Assembly: GCF_001006305.1 (NCBI RefSeq)
Contig: NZ_LBHJ01000012.1
Coordinates: forward strand, 160,231-224,230
Direction: 5' to 3'
From: Silvibacterium bohemicum
GTDB taxonomy: Bacteria; Acidobacteriota; Terriglobia; Terriglobales; Acidobacteriaceae
DNA length: 64,000 nucleotides
The first letter of the stretch is position 1. Every line of letters begins with the position of its first letter. Of this stretch, positions 45,359 through 54,181 are shown in pieces. The position numbers and the translations under genes were made by a program. The notes beneath the pieces were generated by a model. That model saw only the letters and a list, made by a program, of their open reading frames with translations, had not been told where the DNA came from and did no database searches.

Positions 45359-47023
45359 ATGCCGACGGATGTTCTGATGCCCCAGATGGGCGAGTCGATT
45401 TTTGAAGGCACCATCACCAAATGGCTGAAAAAGCCCGGCGACACCGTCCAGCGCGACGAGCCGTTGTTCGAGATCTCGACCGACAAGGTCGATGCCGAGA
45501 TTCCGTCACCCGCCGCCGGCGTGCTCAAGGAAATCAAGGTTGCCGACGGCGCCACCGTCCAGATCAACACCGTTGTTGGCGTGATCGAAGAAGGCGGATC
45601 GGCATCGGCTTCTGCCGCAGCGCCGGCCCCCGCTCCCAAGGCTGAGCCCACTCCGGCGCCGGTTCCGGCGAGCGATGGCTCCGGTGCATCTGCTGCGCCC
45701 TCAGCTCCAGCCGCGCCTGCCGCAGGTCCCGCAACCGATGTCGTGATGCCGCAGATGGGCGAATCCATCTTCGAAGGCACCATTACCAAGTGGCTCAAGC
45801 AGGTCGGCGATACCGTCCAGCGCGACGAGCCGCTCTTTGAAATCTCCACCGACAAGGTCGATGCCGAAATTCCGTCGCCCGCTGCCGGAACGCTCTCCGA
45901 GATCAAGGTTGAAGCCGGTTCGACCGTGCAGATCAACACCGTGGTCGCGGTGATCGGCGGAGCAGCCGGAGCCAAGGCTGCCGCTCCCGCAACGACTGCG
46001 CCAGCTACCTCAGCCCCAGCAGCACCCGGAGCCCCGGTTCCGGCCGCCGCCTCCGCCGAAGCTGCCGAGACAGAGATCGCGGCTGGCTCTGCCGAGCATG
46101 CCCGCTCCTCGCCGCTGGTGCGCAAGATCGCCAAGGAGAACAACCTCGACCTCAGCAAGGTCTCCGGCAGCGGAGCCGGCGGCCGCATCACCAAGGAAGA
46201 CGTGCTCGGCTATCTCGAAAAGCCCGCCGCCAAGGCTGCTCCGGCAGCAGCGCCCGCCGCGGCTGCACCTTCGGCTCCCGCTCCGGCCGCCGCAAAGCCT
46301 GCTGCTGCGATTCCTGCGCCAGGCGAGCTGGTGCCCCTGTCGAAGATGCGCACCATTATCGCGAATCGCATGGTGGAGTCCAAGCGCACCAACGCGCACG
46401 TCCACACCGTCTTCAAGATCGACTTCACCAGGATCGTGAAGCTGCGCGAGAAAGAGAAGAACAAGTACGAGCAGCGCAACAGCGTGAAGCTCACCTACAT
46501 GCCCTTCATCACGCGCGCCGTCGTGGCCACGCTGCGCAAGATGCCCATCATCAACGCGCAGATGGAAGGCGACGCCATCCGCTACCCCGCGAACATCAAC
46601 ATCGGCATCGCCGTCGCGCTCGACTGGGGATTGATCGTGCCCGTCATCAAGGCCGCCGAAGAGAAGAGCTTCCTCGGCATCGCACGCGGCATCGCCGATC
46701 TGGCCGAGCGCGCCCGCGGCAAGAAGCTCAAGCCCGACGAAGTGGGCTCCGGCACCTTCACCATCACCAACCCCGGCATCTTCGGCGAGCAGTTCGGAAC
46801 GCCGATCATCAACATGCCCGAGTCAGCCATCCTCGGCGTAGGCGGCTTATTCAAGGAGCCAGCCGTAGTCACCGCCGAAGACGGAATGGATTCCATAGCC
46901 ATCCGCCACATGATCCACCTCACGCTAGGCTTCGACCACCGCATCGTAGACGGAGCCGACGCAGGCAAATTCATGGCCGAGGTAAAGAAGTACCTGGAGA
47001 ACTGGTCGGAGGATATTGGGTAG
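45359..47023 (+). CDS. Dihydrolipoamide acyltransferase (E2), two lipoyl domains
   Basis: 554 aa from ATG 45359 (SD AAAGGGA). Two near-identical lipoyl domains (about 1-76 and 123-198), each with the lipoylated lysine in EISTDKVDAEIPSP, are joined by Ala/Pro linkers to a peripheral-subunit-binding domain (SSPLVRKIAKENNLDLSKVSGSGAGGRITKEDV) and the acyltransferase core ending DHRIVDGADAGKF (catalytic His, Asp). The two-domain form is typical of SucB/branched-chain-like E2 of Gram-positive-type complexes, but which 2-oxoacid is used cannot be read. LipB and LpdA in this window would serve it. Confidence 0.9.
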   Translation: MPTDVLMPQMGESIFEGTITKWLKKPGDTVQRDEPLFEISTDKVDAEIPSPAAGVLKEIKVADGATVQINTVVGVIEEGGSASASAAAPAPAPKAEPTPAPVPASDGSGASAAPSAPAAPAAGPATDVVMPQMGESIFEGTITKWLKQVGDTVQRDEPLFEISTDKVDAEIPSPAAGTLSEIKVEAGSTVQINTVVAVIGGAAGAKAAAPATTAPATSAPAAPGAPVPAAASAEAAETEIAAGSAEHARSSPLVRKIAKENNLDLSKVSGSGAGGRITKEDVLGYLEKPAAKAAPAAAPAAAAPSAPAPAAAKPAAAIPAPGELVPLSKMRTIIANRMVESKRTNAHVHTVFKIDFTRIVKLREKEKNKYEQRNSVKLTYMPFITRAVVATLRKMPIINAQMEGDAIRYPANINIGIAVALDWGLIVPVIKAAEEKSFLGIARGIADLAERARGKKLKPDEVGSGTFTITNPGIFGEQFGTPIINMPESAILGVGGLFKEPAVVTAEDGMDSIAIRHMIHLTLGFDHRIVDGADAGKFMAEVKKYLENWSEDIG

Positions 47024-47043
47024 AAAACCGGTCAGCGTTTTGC

Positions 47044-47469
47044 TTAGGCTTTTCTAAGAAGTAATTGGGGCTTGATCTCCGCGGTGATATAAGCCGTAAA
47101 AGGTCGAGCCTCAGTACTTGCTAGCAACATGATTTCGGCTTTTAGTGAACAAATCCGCGGCGCCCATAACTTCGGCCCCTGGTGATTGTTAGTTTGGCAG
47201 AAGACGCCGATTTGCGCGATGGACATTTCCTTGGCCCATCTTCGAGGAAGATCGCTGTCGGCCGTCATCAAGAACCATCCATTCTCTCCACAGGCTCTGA
47301 TCACTTCTGGATCCAGAACATCTTGACGTCTGCCGAAGTGCTCATCGTGAATGATCAGAGCAAATCCGGCCTCACGTAACATGCCGGGAAAGAGTTCGGC
47401 CCCAAGATTTCGGTCTGTAAAGAAAACCGGATCAGGCGGCGTAGTAGTTGATCGCCGCCTTGATCTCAC
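47044..47469 (-). CDS. PIN-like toxin, VapC45 type
   Basis: 141 aa. Acidic PIN-type residues: D19 in VFFTDRNLG, HDEHFGRRQD, and the TADSDLPRRWAKEM stretch. This short PIN-like fold (VapC45 group) cleaves RNA. Its start lies 38 bp inside the 3' end of the antitoxin gene, in another frame, so translation is coupled. The order antitoxin-toxin matches the vapBC45 locus of Mycobacterium tuberculosis. Confidence 0.78.
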   Translation of the reverse strand: MRSRRRSTTTPPDPVFFTDRNLGAELFPGMLREAGFALIIHDEHFGRRQDVLDPEVIRACGENGWFLMTADSDLPRRWAKEMSIAQIGVFCQTNNHQGPKLWAPRICSLKAEIMLLASTEARPFTAYITAEIKPQLLLRKA

Positions 47470-48142
47470 TCGGTTTTAGCCTGAAATCCTTTGCGAGAGT
47501 TTTAACTGTTTCTCCAGCCTTCTTTCGTTTCCAGATTGCTTCAACCATAATTCCACTTTCGGCCAAGGACGGCTTGCCGGCTGAAACGAAGGGATGGATG
47601 ACAATGTTGCGCTTGGCCGACCTTGCTCCGGCTTTCAAGGGGTAAACGCGTGTTGGATTACCGTTCGCGTCCCGTTCGATCCGACTCAAGTATTTCTTTA
47701 AGATGGACCGGAAACCGTATTGGCCGAACTTAGAAACGTTTAATGGATTGCGAAGATTCTTGCCAGAAATATTCTGCAAAAAGATGTCTTGCCCCGAAGT
47801 CTCGAAGACGCAACGTAGAAGAGGTCTCTCTTCTTGGAGAACTTCGCGCATGTACTCAACCGTATGTCTGATCCTTCTGAGCCCAATATTTCGCTCTCTT
47901 GTCGCAGCTAACACCTGAGCTTCCGCTAGGTTATAAAACGACAGTAAGTTGTTTTCAGGGTCAGCCGGTGTGATGACGGGGTTCGCGCGTTTCATCGCAT
48001 GCCTGGTTTGATAAGAGTAGCCAGTCACCCAATTGCGCAAAGTTCTTTTGGGCACGCCAATATACGACGCTACTTGCTCAATGCTGTAGCAGGGGTACTC
48101 TCTTATCTCATCTTGTGTTCTGTCTACCTTTTTACGAGCCAC
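47432..48142 (-). CDS. VapB45-type antitoxin (HTH plus DUF433-like)
   Basis: 236 aa from GTG 48142 (a longer open frame begins at 48205). TATAGT lies 9 nt before this GTG. An N-terminal MerR-like helix-turn-helix YSIEQVASYIGVPKRTLRNWVTG binds DNA. The middle is helical; the C-terminus carries a DUF433-like second HTH (SGIMVEAIWKRKKAGETVKTLAKDFRLKPSEIKAAINYY). Pairs with the overlapping PIN-like toxin. AT content is higher than in the neighbouring genes, which suggests acquisition. Confidence 0.78.
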   Translation of the reverse strand: MARKKVDRTQDEIREYPCYSIEQVASYIGVPKRTLRNWVTGYSYQTRHAMKRANPVITPADPENNLLSFYNLAEAQVLAATRERNIGLRRIRHTVEYMREVLQEERPLLRCVFETSGQDIFLQNISGKNLRNPLNVSKFGQYGFRSILKKYLSRIERDANGNPTRVYPLKAGARSAKRNIVIHPFVSAGKPSLAESGIMVEAIWKRKKAGETVKTLAKDFRLKPSEIKAAINYYAA

Positions 48143-48270
48143 GTCGCACCTACTATAGCCGCTGTCGCGGATGGCACAAGTATCAAGTTTTACACGCCGG
48201 AACATTGAATACCACTAGGATGCAAAGTGACCCGAAACCGAACTGATTGTTCGCGCGCCGGAATGGCATC

Positions 48271-49509
48271 CTAAAGTTGCCTCTGCCCCTCCAACGCCCG
48301 CCGCACCGCCTCATCCGGAGTCGCACCCACCGCCGACAGATGTCCCATCTTCCGTCCCTTGCGCGGATTGTGCTTCTCGTACAGGTGCAGCCGCACGCCG
48401 GGCACGGCGAGCGCCGCATCGAAGCGCGGTTCGCGCGGCGAGCCGTCCTCGTTGAACCAGAGATCGCCCAGCAGGTTCGCAATTGCCGCTGGCTGCACTA
48501 CGGAGACATCGCCCAGCGGCAGGTCGCACACCGCGCGAATCGCCTGTTCGAACTGGCTGGTGACGCAGGCGCGCTCGCTCGCGTGATAGCTGTTGTGTGG
48601 GCGCGGCGCGAGCTCATTCACCAGCAGCTGGCTGGTTCCGTCTGCTCCCGGCTTCGTCACGAACATCTCTACCGCCAACACGCCCTCGAGCTCGAACTCC
48701 GCGGCGATGCGGCACGCAATCTCCTGCGCCTTCGCCTCCATCTCCGCAGGGATGGAAGAGGGAATCACGCTCCACACCAGAATCTGGTTTTCGTGATGGT
48801 TCATCGCCGAAGCAAAGCTCTTCGTCTCGCCATTGGGAGCCCGCGCCACCATCACCGAAATCTCTTTATCGAGATCGATAGCCGCCTCGGCCACGCAAGG
48901 CCGCTCACCCAGCAATCTCCATGCATGAACAGCTGCGGGTGCCCCACGTCTCGAATTTGAGACGTGGGATTCATCCGAGATAGAAGGATCATCGAACCCA
49001 ATCTTCACCTGGCTGCGGCCGTCATACCCGCCCCGCGCGCTCTTCACAAAGAGCTTTCCGCCCAGTGCCGGCACGGCCTCCGCGAGATCGCTTTCCGATT
49101 CAATCGCCCGCCATGGCCCTAGCGGAAAGCCACGCTCGGCCAGCCACGTCTTCTGCACGATGCGATCCTGGACAACACCCATCAACTCCGCAGAGGGACG
49201 CACCGGAGCATATTTTTTCGCCGCCTCCAGAGCCGCGAGAGATACCTGTTCGATCTCCAGCGTGACCACATCGCAGCCGCGCGCCAGGTCGGCCGCTGCT
49301 CGGGCATCGTTCCATCCGCCTTCGAAGCACGCGTCCACCACAAAGCGCGCGGGACACGAAGGGTCGGGGTCCATCACCTGGATGCGGTAGCCCAGTGAGC
49401 GCGCGGCCATGGCCATCATGCGCCCCAATTGGCCGCCACCCAGGATGCCGATGGTCGAGCCGGGCAGGATCGCTTTCGTGGCGCGTTTTGGTTTAGATTC
49501 TTCGCTCAC
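48271..49509 (-). CDS. purK: N5-carboxyaminoimidazole ribonucleotide synthase
   Basis: 412 aa ATP-grasp enzyme, converting AIR, ATP and bicarbonate to N5-[16 protein letters not shown] (21-32), [10 protein letters not shown] (161-170), [16 protein letters not shown] and the closing [19 protein letters not shown]. Residues about 177-192 ([14 protein letters not shown]) come from an inserted family A palindrome between the GYDGR strand and [14 protein letters not shown]. The start overlaps the purE stop by 4 bp (ATGA). Confidence 0.93.
   Translation of the reverse strand: MSEESKPKRATKAILPGSTIGILGGGQLGRMMAMAARSLGYRIQVMDPDPSCPARFVVDACFEGGWNDARAAADLARGCDVVTLEIEQVSLAALEAAKKYAPVRPSAELMGVVQDRIVQKTWLAERGFPLGPWRAIESESDLAEAVPALGGKLFVKSARGGYDGRSQVKIGFDDPSISDESHVSNSRRGAPAAVHAWRLLGERPCVAEAAIDLDKEISVMVARAPNGETKSFASAMNHHENQILVWSVIPSSIPAEMEAKAQEIACRIAAEFELEGVLAVEMFVTKPGADGTSQLLVNELAPRPHNSYHASERACVTSQFEQAIRAVCDLPLGDVSVVQPAAIANLLGDLWFNEDGSPREPRFDAALAVPGVRLHLYEKHNPRKGRKMGHLSAVGATPDEAVRRALEGQRQL
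48937..48968. repeat. Family A palindrome inside purK
   Basis: gggtgccccacgtctcg then aatttgagacgtggg. The a-to-g and t-to-c changes in the two arms compensate each other, so the hairpin is kept. Read in frame by purK in the opposite orientation to the mutS2 copy. Confidence 0.85.
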
Positions 49510-50114
49510 GACGGCAGCTCCTGCGCCAGCACTTCATCGCGCCGGGATTCGCGCCACTCGCGCAGCTTCTCGCGCAGAGCCTTGTTCGTCGTGGCCAATA
49601 TCTGCGCCGCCAGCAGCGCCGCATTCGCCGCGCCCGGCCTGCCGATGGCCAGCGTGCCCACGGGAATGCCCTTGGGCATCTGCACAATCGATAACAGGGA
49701 ATCGATGCCGTTCAGCATGGTTGCCGGAACCGGCACGCCCAGCACCGGAACCAGCGTCTTCGCCGCCAGCATTCCCGGCAGATGCGCCGCGCCGCCGGCT
49801 GCCGCAATGATCACGCGCAGCCCGCGTCCCTCCGCCTCCTCCGCATATTGAAAGAGCCAGTCGGGAGTGCGATGCGCCGAGACCACGCGCGCTTCGTAAG
49901 GTATGTCGAAGGCTTTGAGAACTTCGATGGCTGGCGCGAGGTATTCGTAATCGCTCTTCGAGCCCATCACCACGCCCACGAGGACTGGCCGTGCAGGCGG
50001 AAGCGCCTCCGGCACCGGGTTTGCAGCCGGGGTTTCCTCTGTAACTTCAGTGACCGCCGATCTCGCAGGTTTGCTTGATTTCTTCACTTCGTATGGCTCC
50101 GTTGAACGTGGCAC
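49506..50114 (-). CDS. purE: N5-carboxyaminoimidazole ribonucleotide mutase
   Basis: 202 aa with GTG start. Moves the carboxyl of N5-CAIR to carbon to give [50 protein letters not shown] and the ending with [10 protein letters not shown] are all standard. An N-terminal extension of about 40 residues rich in Lys/Pro/Glu is not part of the known fold; an internal start nearer [12 protein letters not shown] is possible. Followed by purK with a 4-bp overlap. Confidence 0.92.
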   Translation of the reverse strand: MPRSTEPYEVKKSSKPARSAVTEVTEETPAANPVPEALPPARPVLVGVVMGSKSDYEYLAPAIEVLKAFDIPYEARVVSAHRTPDWLFQYAEEAEGRGLRVIIAAAGGAAHLPGMLAAKTLVPVLGVPVPATMLNGIDSLLSIVQMPKGIPVGTLAIGRPGAANAALLAAQILATTNKALREKLREWRESRRDEVLAQELPS

Positions 50115-50277
50115 ATCTTAGGGTAATCGAAGCCAGGCTTTCGCGGATGCCCCGTCAATCCACGCCTCACGATTTGGGAGTCTCGTTTTCCCGCGTGCTT
50201 CTATAGTCGTTTAGCTCAGCATCAACGCACGGCCCCGACCTCCGAGGCCAGAACGATGAATGCCGTCGACGCGAGAT

Positions 50278-50321
50278 CGCAAAGTTTCCTTGGCGGTCTT
50301 AGCGTCTTAGCGGTGAATAGC
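50278..50321. repeat. Possible interspersed repeat (gcggtcttagcgtcttagcgg)
   Basis: A short internally repetitive string ggcggtcttagcg/tcttagcggtg in the gap between argE and purE. Only one copy is seen in this window, so repeat status rests on its internal repetition. Confidence 0.3.
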
Positions 50322-50363
50322 TGTTATCTGGTAAAGCAAGCGAACTTGAAGCTCCATCCAGTT

Positions 50364-51473
50364 CTAACCGCGCAGCAACGCGCCGACACACTCCACAAAG
50401 GCTTCCAGCTCGGAAACGGGAATGCACTCGCGGTCGCTATGCGCCGTGTGCATGTTGCCGGGCCCGAGGACGACCACCTCGTCGGCAATCGCAGCGAAGC
50501 GTGTCGCCTCCGATCCAAACGAGATGCCGGTGGGCGCAGTGCCGAGCTGGCTGACAAGCGCATTCACAAAGGGCGAATCGGCATCGTAGGCGAATCCTGC
50601 ATCCGCGCGTCGTGCCTCGATGTTGATGGTGCAATCGGGATGGGACTGCACGGCGTCTTCGGCCAGCCGATGCAGCCATGCCACGGCATCCGCGGGGCGC
50701 TCTTCGGGCAGCGGCCGCCACTCCACCAGAAAGCGGCATGCGCCGGGGATGATGTTCTTCGCTGTGCCGCCCTGAATCGTGCCCACATTGAACGTGGTGA
50801 AAGGAGGGTCGAAGAGGGGATTGATCTTGGGATCGATGGCTGCTGCTTCGATCTGCGCAATCATCGCAGCAGCCGCAAAGATCGCCGAGCGCCCCTTATG
50901 CGGGAAAGCGCTGTGCGCCTCTTTTCCCGTGACGGTAACTTCGGCGAGGCCATAGCCCTTGCCCGCAACTGCGGGACGCAGCGACGTCGGCTCGCAAACC
51001 AGCACTCGCCTCGCACGAAGCTGCTCCGAAGCGAGCAGCCTGGTTGCGCCAATGCAGCCGATCTCCTCATCGGCAGTAAGAATAAGCGCAATGTTCTGCT
51101 GAATCGCCGGCGTCTGCGCGATGGCCGCCAGAATCCCGGCCAGCGATCCCTTCACGTCGCATGATCCGCAGCCATGCAGCATGCCATCTTTTTCTATGAG
51201 CGAAGTCGCATCGGGCCATGCCTGCGCGTCGAAGGGGACAGTATCCGTGTGGCAGACGAAGGCGAGATCAAGCTGAGCTGAGCTCTGCCCCGCGGGCTGT
51301 GCGATGAGATTGATCTTCTCTGTCCCATGCGCGTCCGTATAAGGCAGCATGCGCACAGTCCAATCGGCGTCGGCAAGAATGCGCGCAGCTGCTTCGATCA
51401 CCGCGCGATTGCTCATCGCAGAGATCGAGGGAATCGCCACCAGTTCGCGCAGGATTGCAACCGCGCGGGTCAT
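50364..51473 (-). CDS. argE: M20-family deacylase, acetylornithine deacetylase-like
   Basis: 369 aa from ATG 51473 (GGGG 9 nt upstream; TTG 51488 is the alternative). Metal site residues: FVCHTDTVPF, GCGSCDVKGSLAG, catalytic TADEEIGCIGA, and the C-terminal LGPGNMHTAHSDRECI. Removes N-acyl groups from amino acids, classically N-acetylornithine. It follows hutF by 42 bp on the same strand with no other arginine gene nearby, so an N-formylglutamate or N-formimino substrate is conceivable. Confidence 0.82.
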   Translation of the reverse strand: MTRAVAILRELVAIPSISAMSNRAVIEAAARILADADWTVRMLPYTDAHGTEKINLIAQPAGQSSAQLDLAFVCHTDTVPFDAQAWPDATSLIEKDGMLHGCGSCDVKGSLAGILAAIAQTPAIQQNIALILTADEEIGCIGATRLLASEQLRARRVLVCEPTSLRPAVAGKGYGLAEVTVTGKEAHSAFPHKGRSAIFAAAAMIAQIEAAAIDPKINPLFDPPFTTFNVGTIQGGTAKNIIPGACRFLVEWRPLPEERPADAVAWLHRLAEDAVQSHPDCTINIEARRADAGFAYDADSPFVNALVSQLGTAPTGISFGSEATRFAAIADEVVVLGPGNMHTAHSDRECIPVSELEAFVECVGALLRG

Positions 51474-51515
51474 GAACGACAGCCCCAATTCACGCTCGCC
51501 AGCCTGTCATTTGGC

Positions 51516-52895
51516 TCACGCTTGCCATACTTTTCTATACACCGACTGATACGAATTCACGATCTCCTCCTGCAACGGATGCCGGCCATCACGCAGAATA
51601 TGCTCGCCGCCGACCATCACATCGCGAATCGCCGTCCGCGACAGGCCGAAGACGATGCTGGCCAGCAAATCTTCCGGCGAGTTGCCCGCGATCGAGGGAT
51701 CGCCAAGATCGACCGCGAAGAAATCCGCCGGACGCCCAATCGCAATCACGCCGCTGTCGAAGCCCAGCGCCTGCGCCCCGCCTTCTGTCGCATATTGAAA
51801 CAGTCGCTGTGACAAATTCCTGCCGCCGATCTCGTCCAGCACTACGCGCTTCTGAATTTGTAACCGTAAGTGATACTCAATCTCCCGCGCGTCTTCGAGA
51901 GGATCGATCAGCGTCTCGGAATCCGATCCGAAAGCGAAGCGTATGCCGCGCTGCGCCGCCCTGGCCGCGTCGATGATGCCGTCGCCTAAATTACGCTCGG
52001 TGGTCGGGCACGAACAGATCACCGTATCCGCCGCCGCCAGCGCGTCCATTTCTGTTTCGGTGATGTGGATGGCATGCACCAGCGTCATCTTCGATGAGAG
52101 CAGCCCGCGCTCTGCAAGAAGCTGAATCGGTGTCGCACCGTACTCGCGCCTGCAGGCCGCCAATTCGGCCACTTGTTCAGCAGCGTGCATGTGGACCACA
52201 AGCCCGCGCTCACGCGCCCACGCTGCGATTTCCTCAAGTTGCGCAAGCGGCACGGCGCGAATACTGTGTGGAGCAACGCCCACCCATACCTTCTCGCCCA
52301 TAAACTCGGCCGCCAGTACTGCCGTGTTCTCCAGATACTCCTGCGGCGTCTCGTAAAACCGCGCCTGCCCGGCATGCGGAGGCAGCTCGTATCCGGCGCG
52401 CGCATAAGCTACGCGCAGCAACGCAATGCGCAGCCCAACGGACTCGGCTGCCGCGATAATTTTCCGGCTCAGCAGGTTGGGGTCAGGATAAGCAGACCTG
52501 TCCTGCGCACGATGCAGGTAGTGGAACTCGCCCACCGTCGTGGTGCCGGCCATCACCATCTCCAGGAAGGCCATGCGCGCCACGTGATACACATCGTCGG
52601 CATCCACGCTGTTGGCCGCGCGATACATCGCCTCGCGCCATGTCCAGAAGTCGTCGCCGCTCGCCCCGCGCGTCTCCGTGCGTCCGCGAATCAGCCGCTG
52701 AAAGGTGTGCGAGTGGGCGTTGGCGAAACCCGGCAGAAGGGCCTTGCCCACAAGGCGTACGGCCTCATGCTTTTCCGATTCTTTCGCCGGGACAATGGCC
52801 TCGATACGTCCGTCGTTGTTCACCACAACGGCACGGCCAGACTCAAAGCCGCGCTCGGTCAGCACCAGATCGGGATGGTAGATGCGCTTGGTCAT
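51516..52895 (-). CDS. hutF: Formimidoylglutamate deiminase
   Basis: 459 aa amidohydrolase. Converts N-formimidoyl-L-glutamate to N-formyl-L-glutamate and ammonia in histidine breakdown. PGFANAHSHTFQRLIRGRTE, GTTTVGEFHYLHRAQD, VHMHAAEQVAEL, LVHAIHITETEM, and FAFGSDSETLIDPLEDAREIEY give the zinc site and the HutF-specific HYLH. Other hut genes (hutH, hutU, hutI, hutG) are not in the window. No SD seen. Confidence 0.9.
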   Translation of the reverse strand: MTKRIYHPDLVLTERGFESGRAVVVNNDGRIEAIVPAKESEKHEAVRLVGKALLPGFANAHSHTFQRLIRGRTETRGASGDDFWTWREAMYRAANSVDADDVYHVARMAFLEMVMAGTTTVGEFHYLHRAQDRSAYPDPNLLSRKIIAAAESVGLRIALLRVAYARAGYELPPHAGQARFYETPQEYLENTAVLAAEFMGEKVWVGVAPHSIRAVPLAQLEEIAAWARERGLVVHMHAAEQVAELAACRREYGATPIQLLAERGLLSSKMTLVHAIHITETEMDALAAADTVICSCPTTERNLGDGIIDAARAAQRGIRFAFGSDSETLIDPLEDAREIEYHLRLQIQKRVVLDEIGGRNLSQRLFQYATEGGAQALGFDSGVIAIGRPADFFAVDLGDPSIAGNSPEDLLASIVFGLSRTAIRDVMVGGEHILRDGRHPLQEEIVNSYQSVYRKVWQA

Positions 52896-53261
52896 GACAG
52901 GTTGCAGCGGCTATCTTATCTCGCGGCAAGGAAGGAGCAGAACCATTAATCTGCGGCATCAAGCGTCGATGAACCCTGTTTCTATCGTGAAGAAGCTCCT
53001 ATACCGACGATTCAACGGCAAGATGGATTGCGCGCGAATGATCCAATGCTACGCAATGTTCGCCGGGATTCTTTCGCTTCACTCAGAATGACGAGCTGTG
53101 ATCCGAAAATTCGTCTGCGGCATAACGATCCCGAGTCTCCCAAGCTATCGATTCCCTGCATGAAACATAAACTTGTCATCCCGACGAAGCGAAGCGGTGG
53201 GACCTGCAGTTTCTTATCGGAGCCACAACGTTCGATGGAAACAAGCTGAGCGCTCCAGACA
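52896..53261. repeat. Intergenic region with family B-type repeats
   Basis: 366 bp without a gene. Holds gggattctttcgcttcactcagaatgac (about 53066-53093), a common repeat variant, and a family B copy, tcatcccgacgaagcgaagc (53176) ending ggacctgcag. Confidence 0.6.
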
Positions 53262-54167
53262 CTAGCTCTGAGCAGCATCCGCCAAAGCAGCGCGCAGCCT
53301 ACCCTCCGCAGCGGCCAGCCGTGCTTCTGCGGTCGCGCGGTCTAACCCCAGCTTCTGCATCACGATGGCCGTCTTCACCGACCCTGCACGATCGAGCAGC
53401 GTCTCGGCAGCCGCCGTGTCGATGCCGGTCACCGCGGCGACGATCCGCGCCGCGCGGTCGCGCAGCTTGGCGTTGGTCGGCTGCACGTTCACCATCAGGT
53501 TGCCGTAGACATATCCCAGCCGCACCAGGCTTCCCGTCGAGAGCATGTTCAGCACCAGCTTGGTCGCTGTGCCAGCCTTCATGCGCGTCGAGCCGGTGAC
53601 CACCTCGGGGCCGGTCGCCGGCGTAATCTCCAGCTCCGCCGCCTGCGCCAGCTTCGATCCCGGGACGCAGCTCAGGCCGATGGTCAACGCGCCAAGCTCC
53701 CGCGCATACTTGATCCCGCCCAGCACGTAAGGCGTGCGCCCACTGGCGGCGATACCCACCAGCGCGTCCTTATTTGAGAGGCCGCGCTCGGAAAGATCGG
53801 CCCGCCCCTGGGCCTCGTCGTCTTCAGCCCGCTCCACGGAGTTCCGCAGCGCAACGTCGCCGCCCGCGATGATCCCCTGCACCATCTCCCGCGGCGTGTT
53901 GTAGGTGGGAGGACACTCCGACGCGTCCAGAACCCCCAGCCGCCCCGAAGTCCCAGCGCCCAGATAGAAGAGCCGTCCCCCTGCCTGCAAACGCTCGACG
54001 ATGGCATCGATGGCCGCAGCGATCTGCGGCAGCTCCCGCTCGACCGCCGCTGTGGCTTCGCGATCCGCGTCATGAAAGGCGCGAACCAGATCCGCCGTCG
54101 AAAGACTGTCCAGATTCTCCGTCGCCGGATTGCGCGCCTCGGTTGCGAGTTGTGCAAGTTCACTCAT
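53262..54167 (-). CDS. murQ: N-acetylmuramic acid 6-phosphate etherase
   Basis: 301 aa SIS-domain enzyme cleaving the lactyl ether of MurNAc-6-P in peptidoglycan recycling. Start SELAQLATEARNPATENLDSLST, GRLFYLGAGTSGRLGVLDASECPPTY, VGIAASGRTPYVLGGIKYA, and GSTRMKAGTATKLVLNMLST are family hallmarks. The C-terminal helical region is complete. No kinase (AnmK) or MurP is seen nearby. It follows the TonB-domain gene by 14 bp, so the two may be co-transcribed. Confidence 0.95.
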   Translation of the reverse strand: MSELAQLATEARNPATENLDSLSTADLVRAFHDADREATAAVERELPQIAAAIDAIVERLQAGGRLFYLGAGTSGRLGVLDASECPPTYNTPREMVQGIIAGGDVALRNSVERAEDDEAQGRADLSERGLSNKDALVGIAASGRTPYVLGGIKYARELGALTIGLSCVPGSKLAQAAELEITPATGPEVVTGSTRMKAGTATKLVLNMLSTGSLVRLGYVYGNLMVNVQPTNAKLRDRAARIVAAVTGIDTAAAETLLDRAGSVKTAIVMQKLGLDRATAEARLAAAEGRLRAALADAAQS

Positions 54168-54181
54168 AGTTTCTCTCAGGC

